In this document: one piece after another, positions 26,852 to 34,695 of the stretch
Numbering within the stretch: the first letter of the stretch is position 1
How the letters are laid out: the number at the start of each line of letters is the position of its first letter
NCBI RefSeq assembly: GCF_025127995.1
Contig: NZ_JAHLYP010000038.1
Location: 124,001-188,000, forward strand
Length of the DNA stretch: 64,000 nt
DNA from: Synechococcus sp. CS-1332
GTDB lineage: Bacteria > Cyanobacteriota > Cyanobacteriia > PCC-6307 > Cyanobiaceae
Direction of reading: 5' to 3'
Notes under the pieces: model-generated
Database searches by the model: none
What the model saw: the letters and a program-made list of their open reading frames with translations, nothing else
Told to the model about the DNA's origin: nothing
Program-made: the position numbers and the translations under genes

Positions 26852-27727
26852 TTGGCTGAGCTGAACATCGCCATCGCGGGGGATCTGCACGATCAATGGG
26901 ATCGGAGCGACCACGACGTGCTCGATCTGATCCGTCCCGATGCCCTGCTGTTGGTAGGTGATTTCAGCGACGGCAAGAGCCGCATCCCCGAACTCCTCGC
27001 CACCTTGGAGCTGCCTCTGGCCTGCGTGCTCGGGAACCACGACGCGGGCAAGGACGGCAGCGGCCGCACCCTGCGGCACCAGCTGGAGCTGCTGGGAGAT
27101 CGGCACTGTGGCTGGGGGCTCAGGGAGCTACGTCCCCCCGGCCTCGCGGTGGTGGGGGCCCGTCCGGGGACTGCCGGCGGTGGCTACCACCTCTCCAAGG
27201 CCGTCAGAGCCGTCTATGGGCCGGTGGGACTTCATGAGTCCGCTGAACGCATCACCCGGGCGGCCCTGTCAGCCGATCCGCAGCTGCCGCTGGTTCTGCT
27301 GGCCCACTCCGGCCCCAGTGGCCTGGGCACCCAGGTGGACGACCTCTGCGCCCGCGACTGGAAGGCTCCCGCCTGCGACTGGGGGGATCAGGATCTGGCC
27401 CTGGCGTTGGATCAGATCCGTCGTCGCCGCCCACTGCCCCTGGTGATCTTCGGTCACATGCACCATGCCTTGTGCCATCACCAGGGGGAGCGACGCAGCT
27501 TCCGCCGCGACGCCCAGGGCACCGCTTTCCTCAACACCGCCTCTGTTCCCCGTCACGGTGTGGACCAGCAGGGTCGGGCCCTGCGCCACTTCAGCTGGGT
27601 CGTCTTCTCAGGCGGTGACCTGCGCCACATCAGCCACCGCTGGTACGGCATCGATGGCGCCCTCCACTACGAGCAGACCCTGTGGAGAGCGGCCCTGCCG
27701 GCGGCGGGCGTCCTCAGCCCTTGCTGA
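26852..27727 (+). CDS. Calcineurin-like metallophosphoesterase, cyanobacterial type
   Basis: A 291-residue phosphoesterase with the di-metal motifs in order: GDLHDQW near residue 9, VGDFSDG near 36, GNHDAGKDG near 60, HSGPSG near 150 and GHMHHALC near 205. This matches the cyanobacterial/plant subfamily of unknown substrate (TIGR04168 type). I take the TTG at 26852, which has AGGAAG nine bases upstream; the TTG at 26846 is too close to that site. Its end overlaps the next gene. Divergent from nadA. Cytoplasmic: no signal peptide. Confidence 0.85.
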   Translation: MAELNIAIAGDLHDQWDRSDHDVLDLIRPDALLLVGDFSDGKSRIPELLATLELPLACVLGNHDAGKDGSGRTLRHQLELLGDRHCGWGLRELRPPGLAVVGARPGTAGGGYHLSKAVRAVYGPVGLHESAERITRAALSADPQLPLVLLAHSGPSGLGTQVDDLCARDWKAPACDWGDQDLALALDQIRRRRPLPLVIFGHMHHALCHHQGERRSFRRDAQGTAFLNTASVPRHGVDQQGRALRHFSWVVFSGGDLRHISHRWYGIDGALHYEQTLWRAALPAAGVLSPC

Positions 27728-28821
27728 TTTACGCCTGCATCAGCAGCCATGGCTTCGGCCACGGCTCTCGCACGGCCTCGGTACTCGCTGAACTGGCCTC
27801 TTTGAAGCCCGACTGGCGCCTGGTGCTCTCCACTGGACTGCCGCGAGCGTTTCTGAAGCTTTCGCTCGGCCCGGTGCCCTTTGAGCATCGCCCCTGCCGG
27901 TGGGACGTGGGGGTGATCCAGGCGGATGCCCTGGGTGCCGACGCCCCCGCCACCCTGGCAGCCCTCGAAGACCTGGACGGGAGCCTGCCGGGGCTGGTCG
28001 AGGCCGAAGCCACCTGGCTGGAGGCCCAGCACCAGCCGCTACTGGTGCTGGGTGATGTGCCGCCGGCGGCGGCCCTGCTGGCCCGACGGCTGCAGGTGCC
28101 GCTGGTGTGGTTGGCCAGCTTCGGCTGGGACACGATTCACGCTCCCATGGGCTCGGGCTTCCAGCCCTGGGCAGAACGACACCGGCAGCTGTACGCCCAG
28201 GGGGATCTGCTGCTGCGCTGCCCCCTGTCCCTGCCGATGGACTGGGGCCTGCCGGAGGTGCGGCTGGGCCTGACGAGCTCCAGTCCGCGGCTCGACCTGG
28301 AGTGGCTGGCCCAGGATCTGGCCCTGCCGCCGGATCGGGAGCAGGTGGTGCTGGTGAGCTTCGGTGGCCTTGGCATGGCCATGGACCCGGCCCTGCTGAC
28401 CCTTTGGCCGGAGCACGTGTTCATCGGTCCGGATCCCCTGCTGGCGACGGTGCCCAACGGCCGTTGCCTGCCGGCCGGGGTGCGCCCCCTCGACCTGATG
28501 CCCCTGACGGGACGGCTGATCACGAAACCCGGCTACAGCAGCTTCTGCGAGGCCTTCAGCCAGGGCGTGGGGATCCACCTGGTGCACCGGAGCGGATTTG
28601 CTGAGGCGCCTGTGCTGGAGGAGGACCTGCGCAACCACGGCTGGCATCGGCTGCTGAGCCAGGAGGCGTTCCGCCGGGGCGACTGGCAGCTGGATCAACC
28701 CCTGGAGCCCCCCCGGCGCGGCCCCCTGGCGGTGGATGGGGCCACAACCGCAGCGCGGGCCCTCATTTCGCTGCTGGAGGGACGATCAGCACTGCCTATG
28801 GGGCCTGGCTTCAGGATTTGA
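27721..28821 (+). CDS. Glycosyltransferase-like protein (GT1/GT28 fold)
   Basis: A 366-residue protein opening with IYACISSHGFGHGSR, the HGFGH loop found in GT28/MurG-like transferases and in the N-terminal domain of arabinokinase-type proteins. The second Rossmann half has VVLVSFGGLGM and the donor-site-like segment ITKPGYSSFCEAFSQG, matching the GGxxT/E-type nucleotide-sugar pocket only loosely. The sugar donor and acceptor are unknown. The start is probably the TTG at 27721, overlapping the previous stop by seven bases; a GTG at 27682 would overlap it by 46. Coupled to the phosphoesterase gene. Confidence 0.72.
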   Translation: MLIYACISSHGFGHGSRTASVLAELASLKPDWRLVLSTGLPRAFLKLSLGPVPFEHRPCRWDVGVIQADALGADAPATLAALEDLDGSLPGLVEAEATWLEAQHQPLLVLGDVPPAAALLARRLQVPLVWLASFGWDTIHAPMGSGFQPWAERHRQLYAQGDLLLRCPLSLPMDWGLPEVRLGLTSSSPRLDLEWLAQDLALPPDREQVVLVSFGGLGMAMDPALLTLWPEHVFIGPDPLLATVPNGRCLPAGVRPLDLMPLTGRLITKPGYSSFCEAFSQGVGIHLVHRSGFAEAPVLEEDLRNHGWHRLLSQEAFRRGDWQLDQPLEPPRRGPLAVDGATTAARALISLLEGRSALPMGPGFRI

Positions 28822-28918
28822 TCATCTGTTCATCGACGTCGAAGAACTTCAGTGCCTGGCTGTAACTCGAATGCAAAGCGTCATTCTTGATACCAGTAGA
28901 CAGTTGTTCGACCGTCAC
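28811..28918 (-). CDS. Possible micro-ORF, 35 residues
   Basis: A short minus-strand frame starting with GTG at 28918 and ending in TGA at 28811, overlapping the convergent glycosyltransferase end by 11 bases. The peptide (ending ALKFFDVDEQMIKS) is polar and helical with balanced charges and looks more protein-like than a random frame of this GC. No clear ribosome-binding site. It could also be the tail of a decayed gene. Weak evidence. Confidence 0.25.
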   Translation of the reverse strand: MTVEQLSTGIKNDALHSSYSQALKFFDVDEQMIKS

Positions 28919-29122
28919 TTACACCGAATCGTTTCGGCGCATTCATCGGCAAATTACCGCCAAGTCTCGGTGCAAGGAATCACTATTCCTCGCCACGGGA
29001 TCACTGGTTCTTCCTGATGCCGTTCCCCAGAAGACCTGGTCACACCAAGCACATTCCGTCGGATTAATTCCGTTATCCATCTAGCGGATTTTTCCCCCAC
29101 TTGTCCTTCACGACCGTTTCTC
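28822..29122. other. 300-bp AT-richer intergenic stretch
   Basis: The longest gene-poor gap in the window, clearly AT-richer than both flanks. On the minus strand it contains a 45-codon frame beginning with ATG at 29080 (stop 28943-28945) with a Cys-x2-Cys pair, a 21-codon frame directly behind it and the 35-residue frame listed separately. None has a convincing ribosome-binding site. On the plus strand it must hold the promoter of the GH104-like gene. I see no tRNA, terminator or repeat. Confidence 0.5.
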
Positions 29123-29869
29123 TTGCCGAACCTTCAGCTCCGTCCCCTCGTCCTCGCCATCGCCGGCCTGACCCTGGCAGGCCCAGTCAGTGCCGCTGAG
29201 GCCTCTGGCGCCTGGCAGCTGGGTCCTGAGGCCCGTGTGGCCCCCGCTCGGGTCGCGATGCTGACGCCGCTGCCGGCAGCGCCCCGCGTGTTCGCGATCA
29301 CGCCCGAGCGACGGGCGCTGCTCAACACCATCCGCTACGCCGAAGGGACCTGGGCCAACGGCCAAGAGGTCGGGTACCGCATCTTGTTCGGCGGCAGCCT
29401 CTTCCATTCCCTCGATCGCCATCCCAATCGGGTGATGCGCACAGCCCGCTACGCCAGCGCGGCGGCGGGTGCCTACCAGTTCATGCCCTTCACCTGGGAC
29501 ATGGTCACCCGGGCCCTGGGTATGCCCGATTTCGGTCCTGAGTCCCAGGACCAGGCCGCCCTGTTCCTGGTGCAGCGCCGCGGTGCCCTGCACCTGGCTG
29601 ATCGCGGTGAGTTGAGCCCCGACCTGGCGGCCCGTCTGGCCCCTGAATGGGCGTCTTTCCCGACCCTGGCCGGCCGCAGCTACTACGGACAACCCGTCAA
29701 GCGCCTCAATGACCTGCGCCGTTTCTACGAGGAGAATCTGGCCCAGCTGCGCAACGAATCCTCTGCCGTCTGGGAAAACGTGGCCATTCGTCAGGTGCCC
29801 CCGCCCTGCAGCGATGACAGCCTCAGCTGCCAGCTGGAGCGGGTGAGTGGTCCGTCAACCGCCCGCTGA
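29123..29869 (+). CDS. Exported GH104/lysozyme-like hydrolase
   Basis: A 248-residue secreted protein with a signal peptide (about 1-24). The lysozyme-like domain starts at RRALLNTIRYAEGT, where Glu74 is the likely catalytic acid; YRILFGG, the AAGAYQFMPFTWDMV segment and the DFGPESQDQAALFLVQRRGAL segment fit the GH104/phage-lysozyme-like pattern. It may trim peptidoglycan in the periplasm. The only start in frame near the signal peptide is TTG at 29123. Convergent with the Psb32-like gene, with 28 bp between them. The chemistry is inferred from the fold. Confidence 0.85.
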   Translation: MPNLQLRPLVLAIAGLTLAGPVSAAEASGAWQLGPEARVAPARVAMLTPLPAAPRVFAITPERRALLNTIRYAEGTWANGQEVGYRILFGGSLFHSLDRHPNRVMRTARYASAAAGAYQFMPFTWDMVTRALGMPDFGPESQDQAALFLVQRRGALHLADRGELSPDLAARLAPEWASFPTLAGRSYYGQPVKRLNDLRRFYEENLAQLRNESSAVWENVAIRQVPPPCSDDSLSCQLERVSGPSTAR

Positions 29870-29897
29870 GCCGGATCCTCGACCCACTCCGGGGCGT

Positions 29898-30797
29898 TCA
29901 GCCTTCGCCCTTGCCCTGCAGGCGCACGCCGCCCAGGGTTTTCTGGGCAATCAGGTAGGCCACCACTGAAGCTCCGAGGAACCCCAGCACGTTGCGCAGC
30001 AACGGCAGCACGTCGTTGGTGCGCGTGATGATCGGCCCCATGCCAAGGGCCACGAACAGGATCAACCAGAGGGGAGAGAGCAGCAACACCCAGGTCCATT
30101 CGACCCGGCGGCCCTCCTGACGTGGGAAGGCGGCGAACCCCACGATCAGACCGCCCAGGATCGACGTGCAGAGCGTGAGGATCCACTGCTCCTGGGGCAA
30201 GCCCGGCACCACCTGGCAACCACCGATGGCCAGGCATCCCTTCACGGCATGGATGGCCGACAAGATTGAGCCATCCTCCCCGTGGTCCCGCACATAGAAC
30301 TGGTTGCCGTAACGGGTCTGAAGTTCCACCCAGAAGGTGCGGGGCATCAGGGCGAAGAGGGCCTCACCCACGTTGAAGTTCAACAAGTTGCCGCCACGGG
30401 GATCGGCAACCAGCAGCAGGCTGCGCTCGTCCAGGTCCCAGAACCCCTTGACCGCCAGGCCGGGGGTGCGCTCGTACTGGGTCAGCACCCTGAGCTTCCA
30501 GCCGCTGGTGGTTTCGAAACTCTCCAGTTCAGCCTCCAGTTCGCCACGCTCACCGTCGGTGAGGGCCTTGGCCAGGTCGATCACCGGGGTGGGGTGATCG
30601 GGCAGCAGCTGGGGGTTGTCAGCGGCGTAGGCGGTCGCCCCCAGCCCCGGCAGCAGCCAGGTCACGAGCACCAGGGTGAGGGTGGCCAGGCCGGCCCCCA
30701 GCCGCCGACCGAGTCCGCCACACCAGCCACGCCCCCGCTGATCCCGTTGCGTTCCCGCCGCTACCGGTGTGCCTGTCGCCATCGCTCGTGCTCCCAT
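29898..30797 (-). CDS. psb32: TPM-domain membrane protein, Psb32-like
   Basis: A 299-residue protein with an N-terminal signal or anchor helix (about 36-57), a TPM domain (about 65-200: VIDLAKALTDGERGELEAEL, then the WDLDERSLLLVADPRGG segment) and two or three C-terminal membrane helices (about 205-290). This architecture matches cyanobacterial Psb32 and plant TLP18.3, which protect photosystem II and speed its repair in the thylakoid. The ATG at 30797 is used; ATG at 30782 is also possible. The gene symbol is by architecture, not by alignment. Divergent from the MidA-like gene. Confidence 0.78.
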   Translation of the reverse strand: MGARAMATGTPVAAGTQRDQRGRGWCGGLGRRLGAGLATLTLVLVTWLLPGLGATAYAADNPQLLPDHPTPVIDLAKALTDGERGELEAELESFETTSGWKLRVLTQYERTPGLAVKGFWDLDERSLLLVADPRGGNLLNFNVGEALFALMPRTFWVELQTRYGNQFYVRDHGEDGSILSAIHAVKGCLAIGGCQVVPGLPQEQWILTLCTSILGGLIVGFAAFPRQEGRRVEWTWVLLLSPLWLILFVALGMGPIITRTNDVLPLLRNVLGFLGASVVAYLIAQKTLGGVRLQGKGEG

Positions 30798-30832
30798 CGT
30801 TCAGCATTCTCACTGAGTCACCCTGACGCCGC

Positions 30833-32023
30833 GTGCTGACCCCCCATCGACGCTCCACGCCGGTTCCCGATTGGCTCCTGCGGCGGTTGCGGGCGGCGGG
30901 TGGTTCGGTGCCGTTCCAGGACTACATGGAATGGGTCCTGCACGATCCGGACCACGGGGCCTACGGCAGCGGCCGCCTGGCCATCGGCCCCCGAGGGGAC
31001 TTCGCCACTGCCCCCTCGCTCGGGGCGGACTTCGCCCAGCTGCTTGCCCCCCAGGTGGCCCAGTGGCTGGCCCTGCTGCCGGCGCAGGCCCCCCTGGCCC
31101 TGGTGGAGACCGGACCGGGTGAGGGGCACCTGGCCCAGCAGTTGGCCGAGGCGCTCCACGCCGGCTGGCCCGAACTGGCCGGGCGCACCGAACTGGTGCT
31201 CGTGGAGCCAAATGCGGGCATGGCCCAGCGGCAGCGGCAGCGGCTCAATGCGTGTCCGCTGGCGGTGCGCTGGATCGATTTCTGCGCCTTGGCCAGCGCC
31301 CCCCTGCGGGGCATCGTGCTGGCCCACGAAGTGCTCGACGCCCTTGCCATCGAGCGGATCGAGCGCCGGGACGATCACTGGTGCCGCCAGCGGGTCGTTC
31401 TGCGGGGGGACAGCCTGAGCCTGGAGGCCGCTGAACCCCTGGACGGGCCCGTGCTCGAGCAACTGGCATCCCTCGGCCTGCTCCCCCTGGATGGGAGCCG
31501 CCCTCAGGGCTGGAGCACGGAGCTCCACCCAGGGCTGGAGCCCTGGCTGGCCGCCTGCGGTGGAGCACTGAGCGAGGGGTGGTTGCTGGTGATCGATTAC
31601 GCCCACGAGGCCCGTCGCTACTACGCGCCCCAGCGCTCCGGCGGCACCCTGATGGCCTACCGGCGCCAGCAGGCCAGCGATGATCCCCTTCTGGAGCCTG
31701 GTCTGTGGGACCTGACCGCCCATCTCTGTCTCGAGAGCCTGGAAACAGCAGCCCGGGCCGCAGGCTGGCAGCCCCTGGGCGGATGCCGCCAGGGAGAGGC
31801 CCTGCTGGCGCTTGGTCTTGCCAGTCGCCTGCATGCGCTTCAGCAGGAGCCGGCCTCTCGGCTGGCGGAGCTGCTGCAACGGCGGGAAACCCTGCTTCGG
31901 CTGGTGGATCCCGCCGGGCTCGGTGCCTTTCGCTGGCTGGCCTTCCGCCGGGATCCACCGGGGCAAGGGATGGCCGAAACGCTGCAGCCAACGCCCCTGT
32001 TTCTGAGCCTGCCGTCGCCCTGA
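30833..32023 (+). CDS. MidA/NDUFAF7-like SAM-dependent methyltransferase
   Basis: A 396-residue class I methyltransferase of the COG1565 (DUF185) family. Signatures: IPFxDYMEWVLHDPDHGAYG-like segment near 25-45, the GDFATAPSLGADFAQLLA region, SAM motif I LVETGPGEGHLA near 85-96, and AHEVLDALAIE near 165. In mitochondria the homologue methylates a complex I arginine; the bacterial target is unknown, though the cyanobacterial NDH-1 complex would be a reasonable guess. Starts with GTG at 30833, 35 bp from the divergent Psb32-like gene. Confidence 0.85.
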   Translation: MLTPHRRSTPVPDWLLRRLRAAGGSVPFQDYMEWVLHDPDHGAYGSGRLAIGPRGDFATAPSLGADFAQLLAPQVAQWLALLPAQAPLALVETGPGEGHLAQQLAEALHAGWPELAGRTELVLVEPNAGMAQRQRQRLNACPLAVRWIDFCALASAPLRGIVLAHEVLDALAIERIERRDDHWCRQRVVLRGDSLSLEAAEPLDGPVLEQLASLGLLPLDGSRPQGWSTELHPGLEPWLAACGGALSEGWLLVIDYAHEARRYYAPQRSGGTLMAYRRQQASDDPLLEPGLWDLTAHLCLESLETAARAAGWQPLGGCRQGEALLALGLASRLHALQQEPASRLAELLQRRETLLRLVDPAGLGAFRWLAFRRDPPGQGMAETLQPTPLFLSLPSP

Positions 32024-32080
32024 TCGATGCCGACCCCTTTACATCTCCACATGAAATCTTGAGCATTCCTGCTCAATCGT

Positions 32081-32087
32081 GGAGGAG
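32081..32087 (+). promoter_or_regulatory. Strong ribosome-binding site deciding a GTG start
   Basis: GGAGGAG lies six bases upstream of GTG at 32094 and sets the start of the small cysteine-motif protein. The frame is open further upstream from a GTG at 32079, but that codon would lie before the site itself. Confidence 0.65.
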
Positions 32088-32093
32088 AAACCT

Positions 32094-32366
32094 GTGGCTA
32101 ACGGTAGGGTGAAATCCCAATCGGAAGGCGTGGTGATGGGAATGGCAATGGACAATGTTCTTGGTGACCAGACGGTGGCTCAGTTTGTTGGTGCAACGTT
32201 CCATCTCGACCCAGAATCTTCAAGCAGCATTGATGCTCTCAGTGCCGACGTTGATGGGATGGGCGACGATCCCGTCGAGACTTACTTCGCCTGCATCACC
32301 ACGTGCTCCCTTGATGACGGTGACTGCATCACCGTCTGCACCGAGCAACTGCGGGAGAGCCACTGA
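32094..32366 (+). CDS. Small acidic protein with twin CX3C motif
   Basis: A 90-residue protein whose C-terminus carries Cys67-x3-Cys71-x6-Cys78-x3-Cys82 within an acidic helical pair (ACITTCSLDDGDCITVC). A twin CX3C arrangement can form two disulfides that clamp a helical hairpin, as in small Tim proteins, or bind metal. The N-terminal 65 residues are Ser/Asp/Gly-rich. No signal peptide is seen. A similar short cysteine-rich ending occurs, as I recall, in uncharacterised picocyanobacterial proteins; a RiPP precursor was considered, but no maturase gene is near. Convergent with the DUF4912 gene, 6 bp apart. Confidence 0.72.
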   Translation: MANGRVKSQSEGVVMGMAMDNVLGDQTVAQFVGATFHLDPESSSSIDALSADVDGMGDDPVETYFACITTCSLDDGDCITVCTEQLRESH

Positions 32367-32372
32367 GGCGGT

Positions 32373-33461
32373 TCAGAACCACTCCGACTGGGCTTGCTCC
32401 TTGGGATTGACGTTGGCGTTGGGGGTCGTGCGGCGGAACTCCATGGTGATGCTGCGCTTCTGCTCCCCATCGGCCGCTAGGGCTTCGATCGGATAGAGCT
32501 GCTGGCCATCCCGGAAAGGCACCTGGAGGCGAAACGTGCCATCGGAGGAGAGGGGAATCTCCTCGCCGCCGATGCTCAGGCGGGCGGAGGGGTCGGTGGC
32601 GCCATAGACGATCAGTTCGGCATCGGCCACCAGCCAGAAAGAGCGCTGGCGGGCGGCCACGCCACCGATGCCGGAGCCGCTGCGCCCGGACGCCCACGGG
32701 CCCGCGCCGGAGGCGGAGAAGTCGGAACCGCCCTGCAACCCAGAGGCGGAATCGATCTCATGGAAGGCCTCCGAACCGCGGCCGAGACGGCGCCAGGGGC
32801 TGGTGGCGCTCTGGTAAAGCCGCTCGTGCAGGTCGTTGATGATCTCCCTGGTCGGAGCCGGTGCGGGAACGCCCTCCGCCGACGAAGGCATGGTGAAGGC
32901 CACGAAGGGATCGGGCATGCTGACGATCGGGCTGTCCAGGACAGGAACATGGGCTGTCGCGGAGAAAGCCAGGGACATCCAGCCGCCGCGGCCACCCTTG
33001 CGGAAGCCAAGCTCCACCCTGTAATCACGACCGGACAGGGGCACCGGCAGGTACCACTCGCTGGCCTGGCTTTCGACCACCACCTCCTGCAGGGTGTGGG
33101 GATGGGTGGACCCCCCGTCGAGTCCAGTCACGTCGGCAACACGGAGGCAAAGCTGGGTCGCCCCATCGGCCTGGGCCCGGAGCCTGTCGGCCGGGGTAAT
33201 GGCCCAGCGCACCTGGGACCACTGGGGATCGCGTGGCAGAAAGGCGACCCATGTGCTTCCCCCGCCGCCCCCGCTCGGCGCCGCTACGGCAGGGCTGGCG
33301 GGGATTGGGGACGCTGCCGCAGGGGAGGGATCCTGAGCGGGCGATGACGCCGGCCCGGCGGGCTCGTCCCGGCCCCCGAGACCGATGGTCCTGGCCAGGG
33401 CGCCGAGTCGTCGCAGGGGCTGGCTCAGAAAGGTGTTGAACCAGCTTGGGCGACTGCTCAT
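32373..33461 (-). CDS. DUF4912-domain protein
   Basis: A 362-residue protein. After a Pro/Ala/Gly-rich linker (about 30-68) a DUF4912 beta-sandwich is visible: WVAFLPRDPQWSQVRWAI (about 70-88), TQLCLRVADVTG, SEWYLPVPLSGRDYRVELGF. A second, smaller beta domain near the C-terminus reads VADAELIVYGATDPSARLSIGGEEIPL. DUF4912 proteins are common in cyanobacteria and have no established role; the fold suggests binding of sugar or protein. No signal peptide. It lies 64 bp downstream of aroB on the same strand. Confidence 0.8.
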   Translation of the reverse strand: MSSRPSWFNTFLSQPLRRLGALARTIGLGGRDEPAGPASSPAQDPSPAAASPIPASPAVAAPSGGGGGSTWVAFLPRDPQWSQVRWAITPADRLRAQADGATQLCLRVADVTGLDGGSTHPHTLQEVVVESQASEWYLPVPLSGRDYRVELGFRKGGRGGWMSLAFSATAHVPVLDSPIVSMPDPFVAFTMPSSAEGVPAPAPTREIINDLHERLYQSATSPWRRLGRGSEAFHEIDSASGLQGGSDFSASGAGPWASGRSGSGIGGVAARQRSFWLVADAELIVYGATDPSARLSIGGEEIPLSSDGTFRLQVPFRDGQQLYPIEALAADGEQKRSITMEFRRTTPNANVNPKEQAQSEWF

Positions 33462-33525
33462 GGGCCGTGAGGAATAAAAACCTTCCGGTGATGGTCCCCG
33501 ATCTTGGGGGCCCGCGCCTTGCCTG

Positions 33526-34668
33526 TCAGCGAAAGGCCACGTTCGAAGCGGCGGCCGCGAGGGCGGCCCTGATCGTGGCGGGATCGACGTCGTCGCGGAT
33601 CGTGACCGATCCCACGCCGGTCGGCAGCACGAAGCGCACTTTCCCCTGACGCACCTTCTTGTCCGCCTGCAGGGAGGTCAGCACCGCTTCCGGATCGAGG
33701 GCCGGCCAGCCCATCGGCAGCCCAGCGGCCGCGACCAGGCGGCGCTGCCTGTTCTGATCCGCCTGACTCCACAGACCCATCGCTACGGCGATGTCACCGG
33801 CAGCCAGCATGCCCAGACCCACGGCCTCTCCGTGCAGCCAGCTGCCGTAGCCGCTGAGGTTCTCCACCGCATGGCCCAGGGTGTGGCCGTAATTAAGGAT
33901 CGCCCGCAGGCCCCCTTCCCGTTCGTCGGCGGCCACCACCCGGGCCTTGGCGGCTGCCGAGCGCTCCAGCAGGCGTTGCAGCAGCTCGGGGCCGATGGCT
34001 TCGCGGCTGGCCAGACCACCCTGGGGATCCCGGCCGGCGGCCTGCTCCAGGTCGTCGAAGAGCTGCCCATCGCCGATGACCGCGTACTTGATCACCTCCG
34101 CCATGCCGGCGCGGAACTCCCTCTCCGGCAGGGTATCCAGCACCCGCGGGTCGATCAGCACCAGCTTCGGTTGGTGGAAGGCGCCAATCAGGTTCTTGCC
34201 CCCTGGATGGTTCACCCCGGTCTTGCCACCAATGGCGGCGTCCACCATCGCCAGCAGGGTGGTGGGAACCTGGACCACGGCGATGCCCCGCAACCAGGTG
34301 GCGGCAGCGAAGCCGGCCATGTCTCCCACCACACCGCCCCCGAGGGCGACGATCAGGGAGCCGCGCTCCAGACGGTGATCAAAGGCGGCGTCGTAGATCG
34401 CCGTCACGGTGGCCGGGGTCTTGAGCTCCTCCCCGGCCTCCAGCACCAGGCTTCGCACGGCGTACCCGCTGGCCTCGAGGCTCGTCAGTGCCTCGGCACC
34501 ATGGAAGCCCTGCACGTCGGGGTTGGTCACCACCAGCACCCGGGTGCCGCTCTGGAATCCACGCTCGATCAGAAACGAGCCCAGGCGGCCGAGCAGGCCC
34601 TCGCCGATCAGGATCGGATAGGGATCGGCGGCAAGGGACACCGTGATGGTGCGGATCTCCTGCGGCAC
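33526..34668 (-). CDS. aroB: 3-dehydroquinate synthase
   Basis: Second step of the shikimate pathway: cyclises DAHP to dehydroquinate with NAD+ and a divalent metal. The 380-residue protein carries the family motifs [47 protein letters not shown] and the metal-ligand stretch [11 protein letters not shown]. Length is standard. The start is GTG at 34668 ([12 protein letters not shown]). It lies 27 bp downstream of recQ on the same strand. Confidence 0.96.
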   Translation of the reverse strand: MPQEIRTITVSLAADPYPILIGEGLLGRLGSFLIERGFQSGTRVLVVTNPDVQGFHGAEALTSLEASGYAVRSLVLEAGEELKTPATVTAIYDAAFDHRLERGSLIVALGGGVVGDMAGFAAATWLRGIAVVQVPTTLLAMVDAAIGGKTGVNHPGGKNLIGAFHQPKLVLIDPRVLDTLPEREFRAGMAEVIKYAVIGDGQLFDDLEQAAGRDPQGGLASREAIGPELLQRLLERSAAAKARVVAADEREGGLRAILNYGHTLGHAVENLSGYGSWLHGEAVGLGMLAAGDIAVAMGLWSQADQNRQRRLVAAAGLPMGWPALDPEAVLTSLQADKKVRQGKVRFVLPTGVGSVTIRDDVDPATIRAALAAAASNVAFR

Positions 34669-34695
34669 GGACGGGGCGTCAAGGGTGGGCTGAGG

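Noticed and set aside
26852-27727. PdeM endonuclease of the ligase-associated set
   Set aside because: The motifs and length fit the cyanobacterial phosphoesterase subfamily instead, and the gene is separated from the ligase cluster by aldolase and nadA.
28736-29017. A 93-codon plus-strand frame in the AT-rich gap
   Set aside because: It starts inside the glycosyltransferase gene in another frame, has no ribosome-binding site and no protein-like pattern.
32094-32366. RiPP (lanthipeptide or Nif11-type) precursor
   Set aside because: No maturation enzyme or transporter lies near, and there is no double-Gly leader end before the cysteines.
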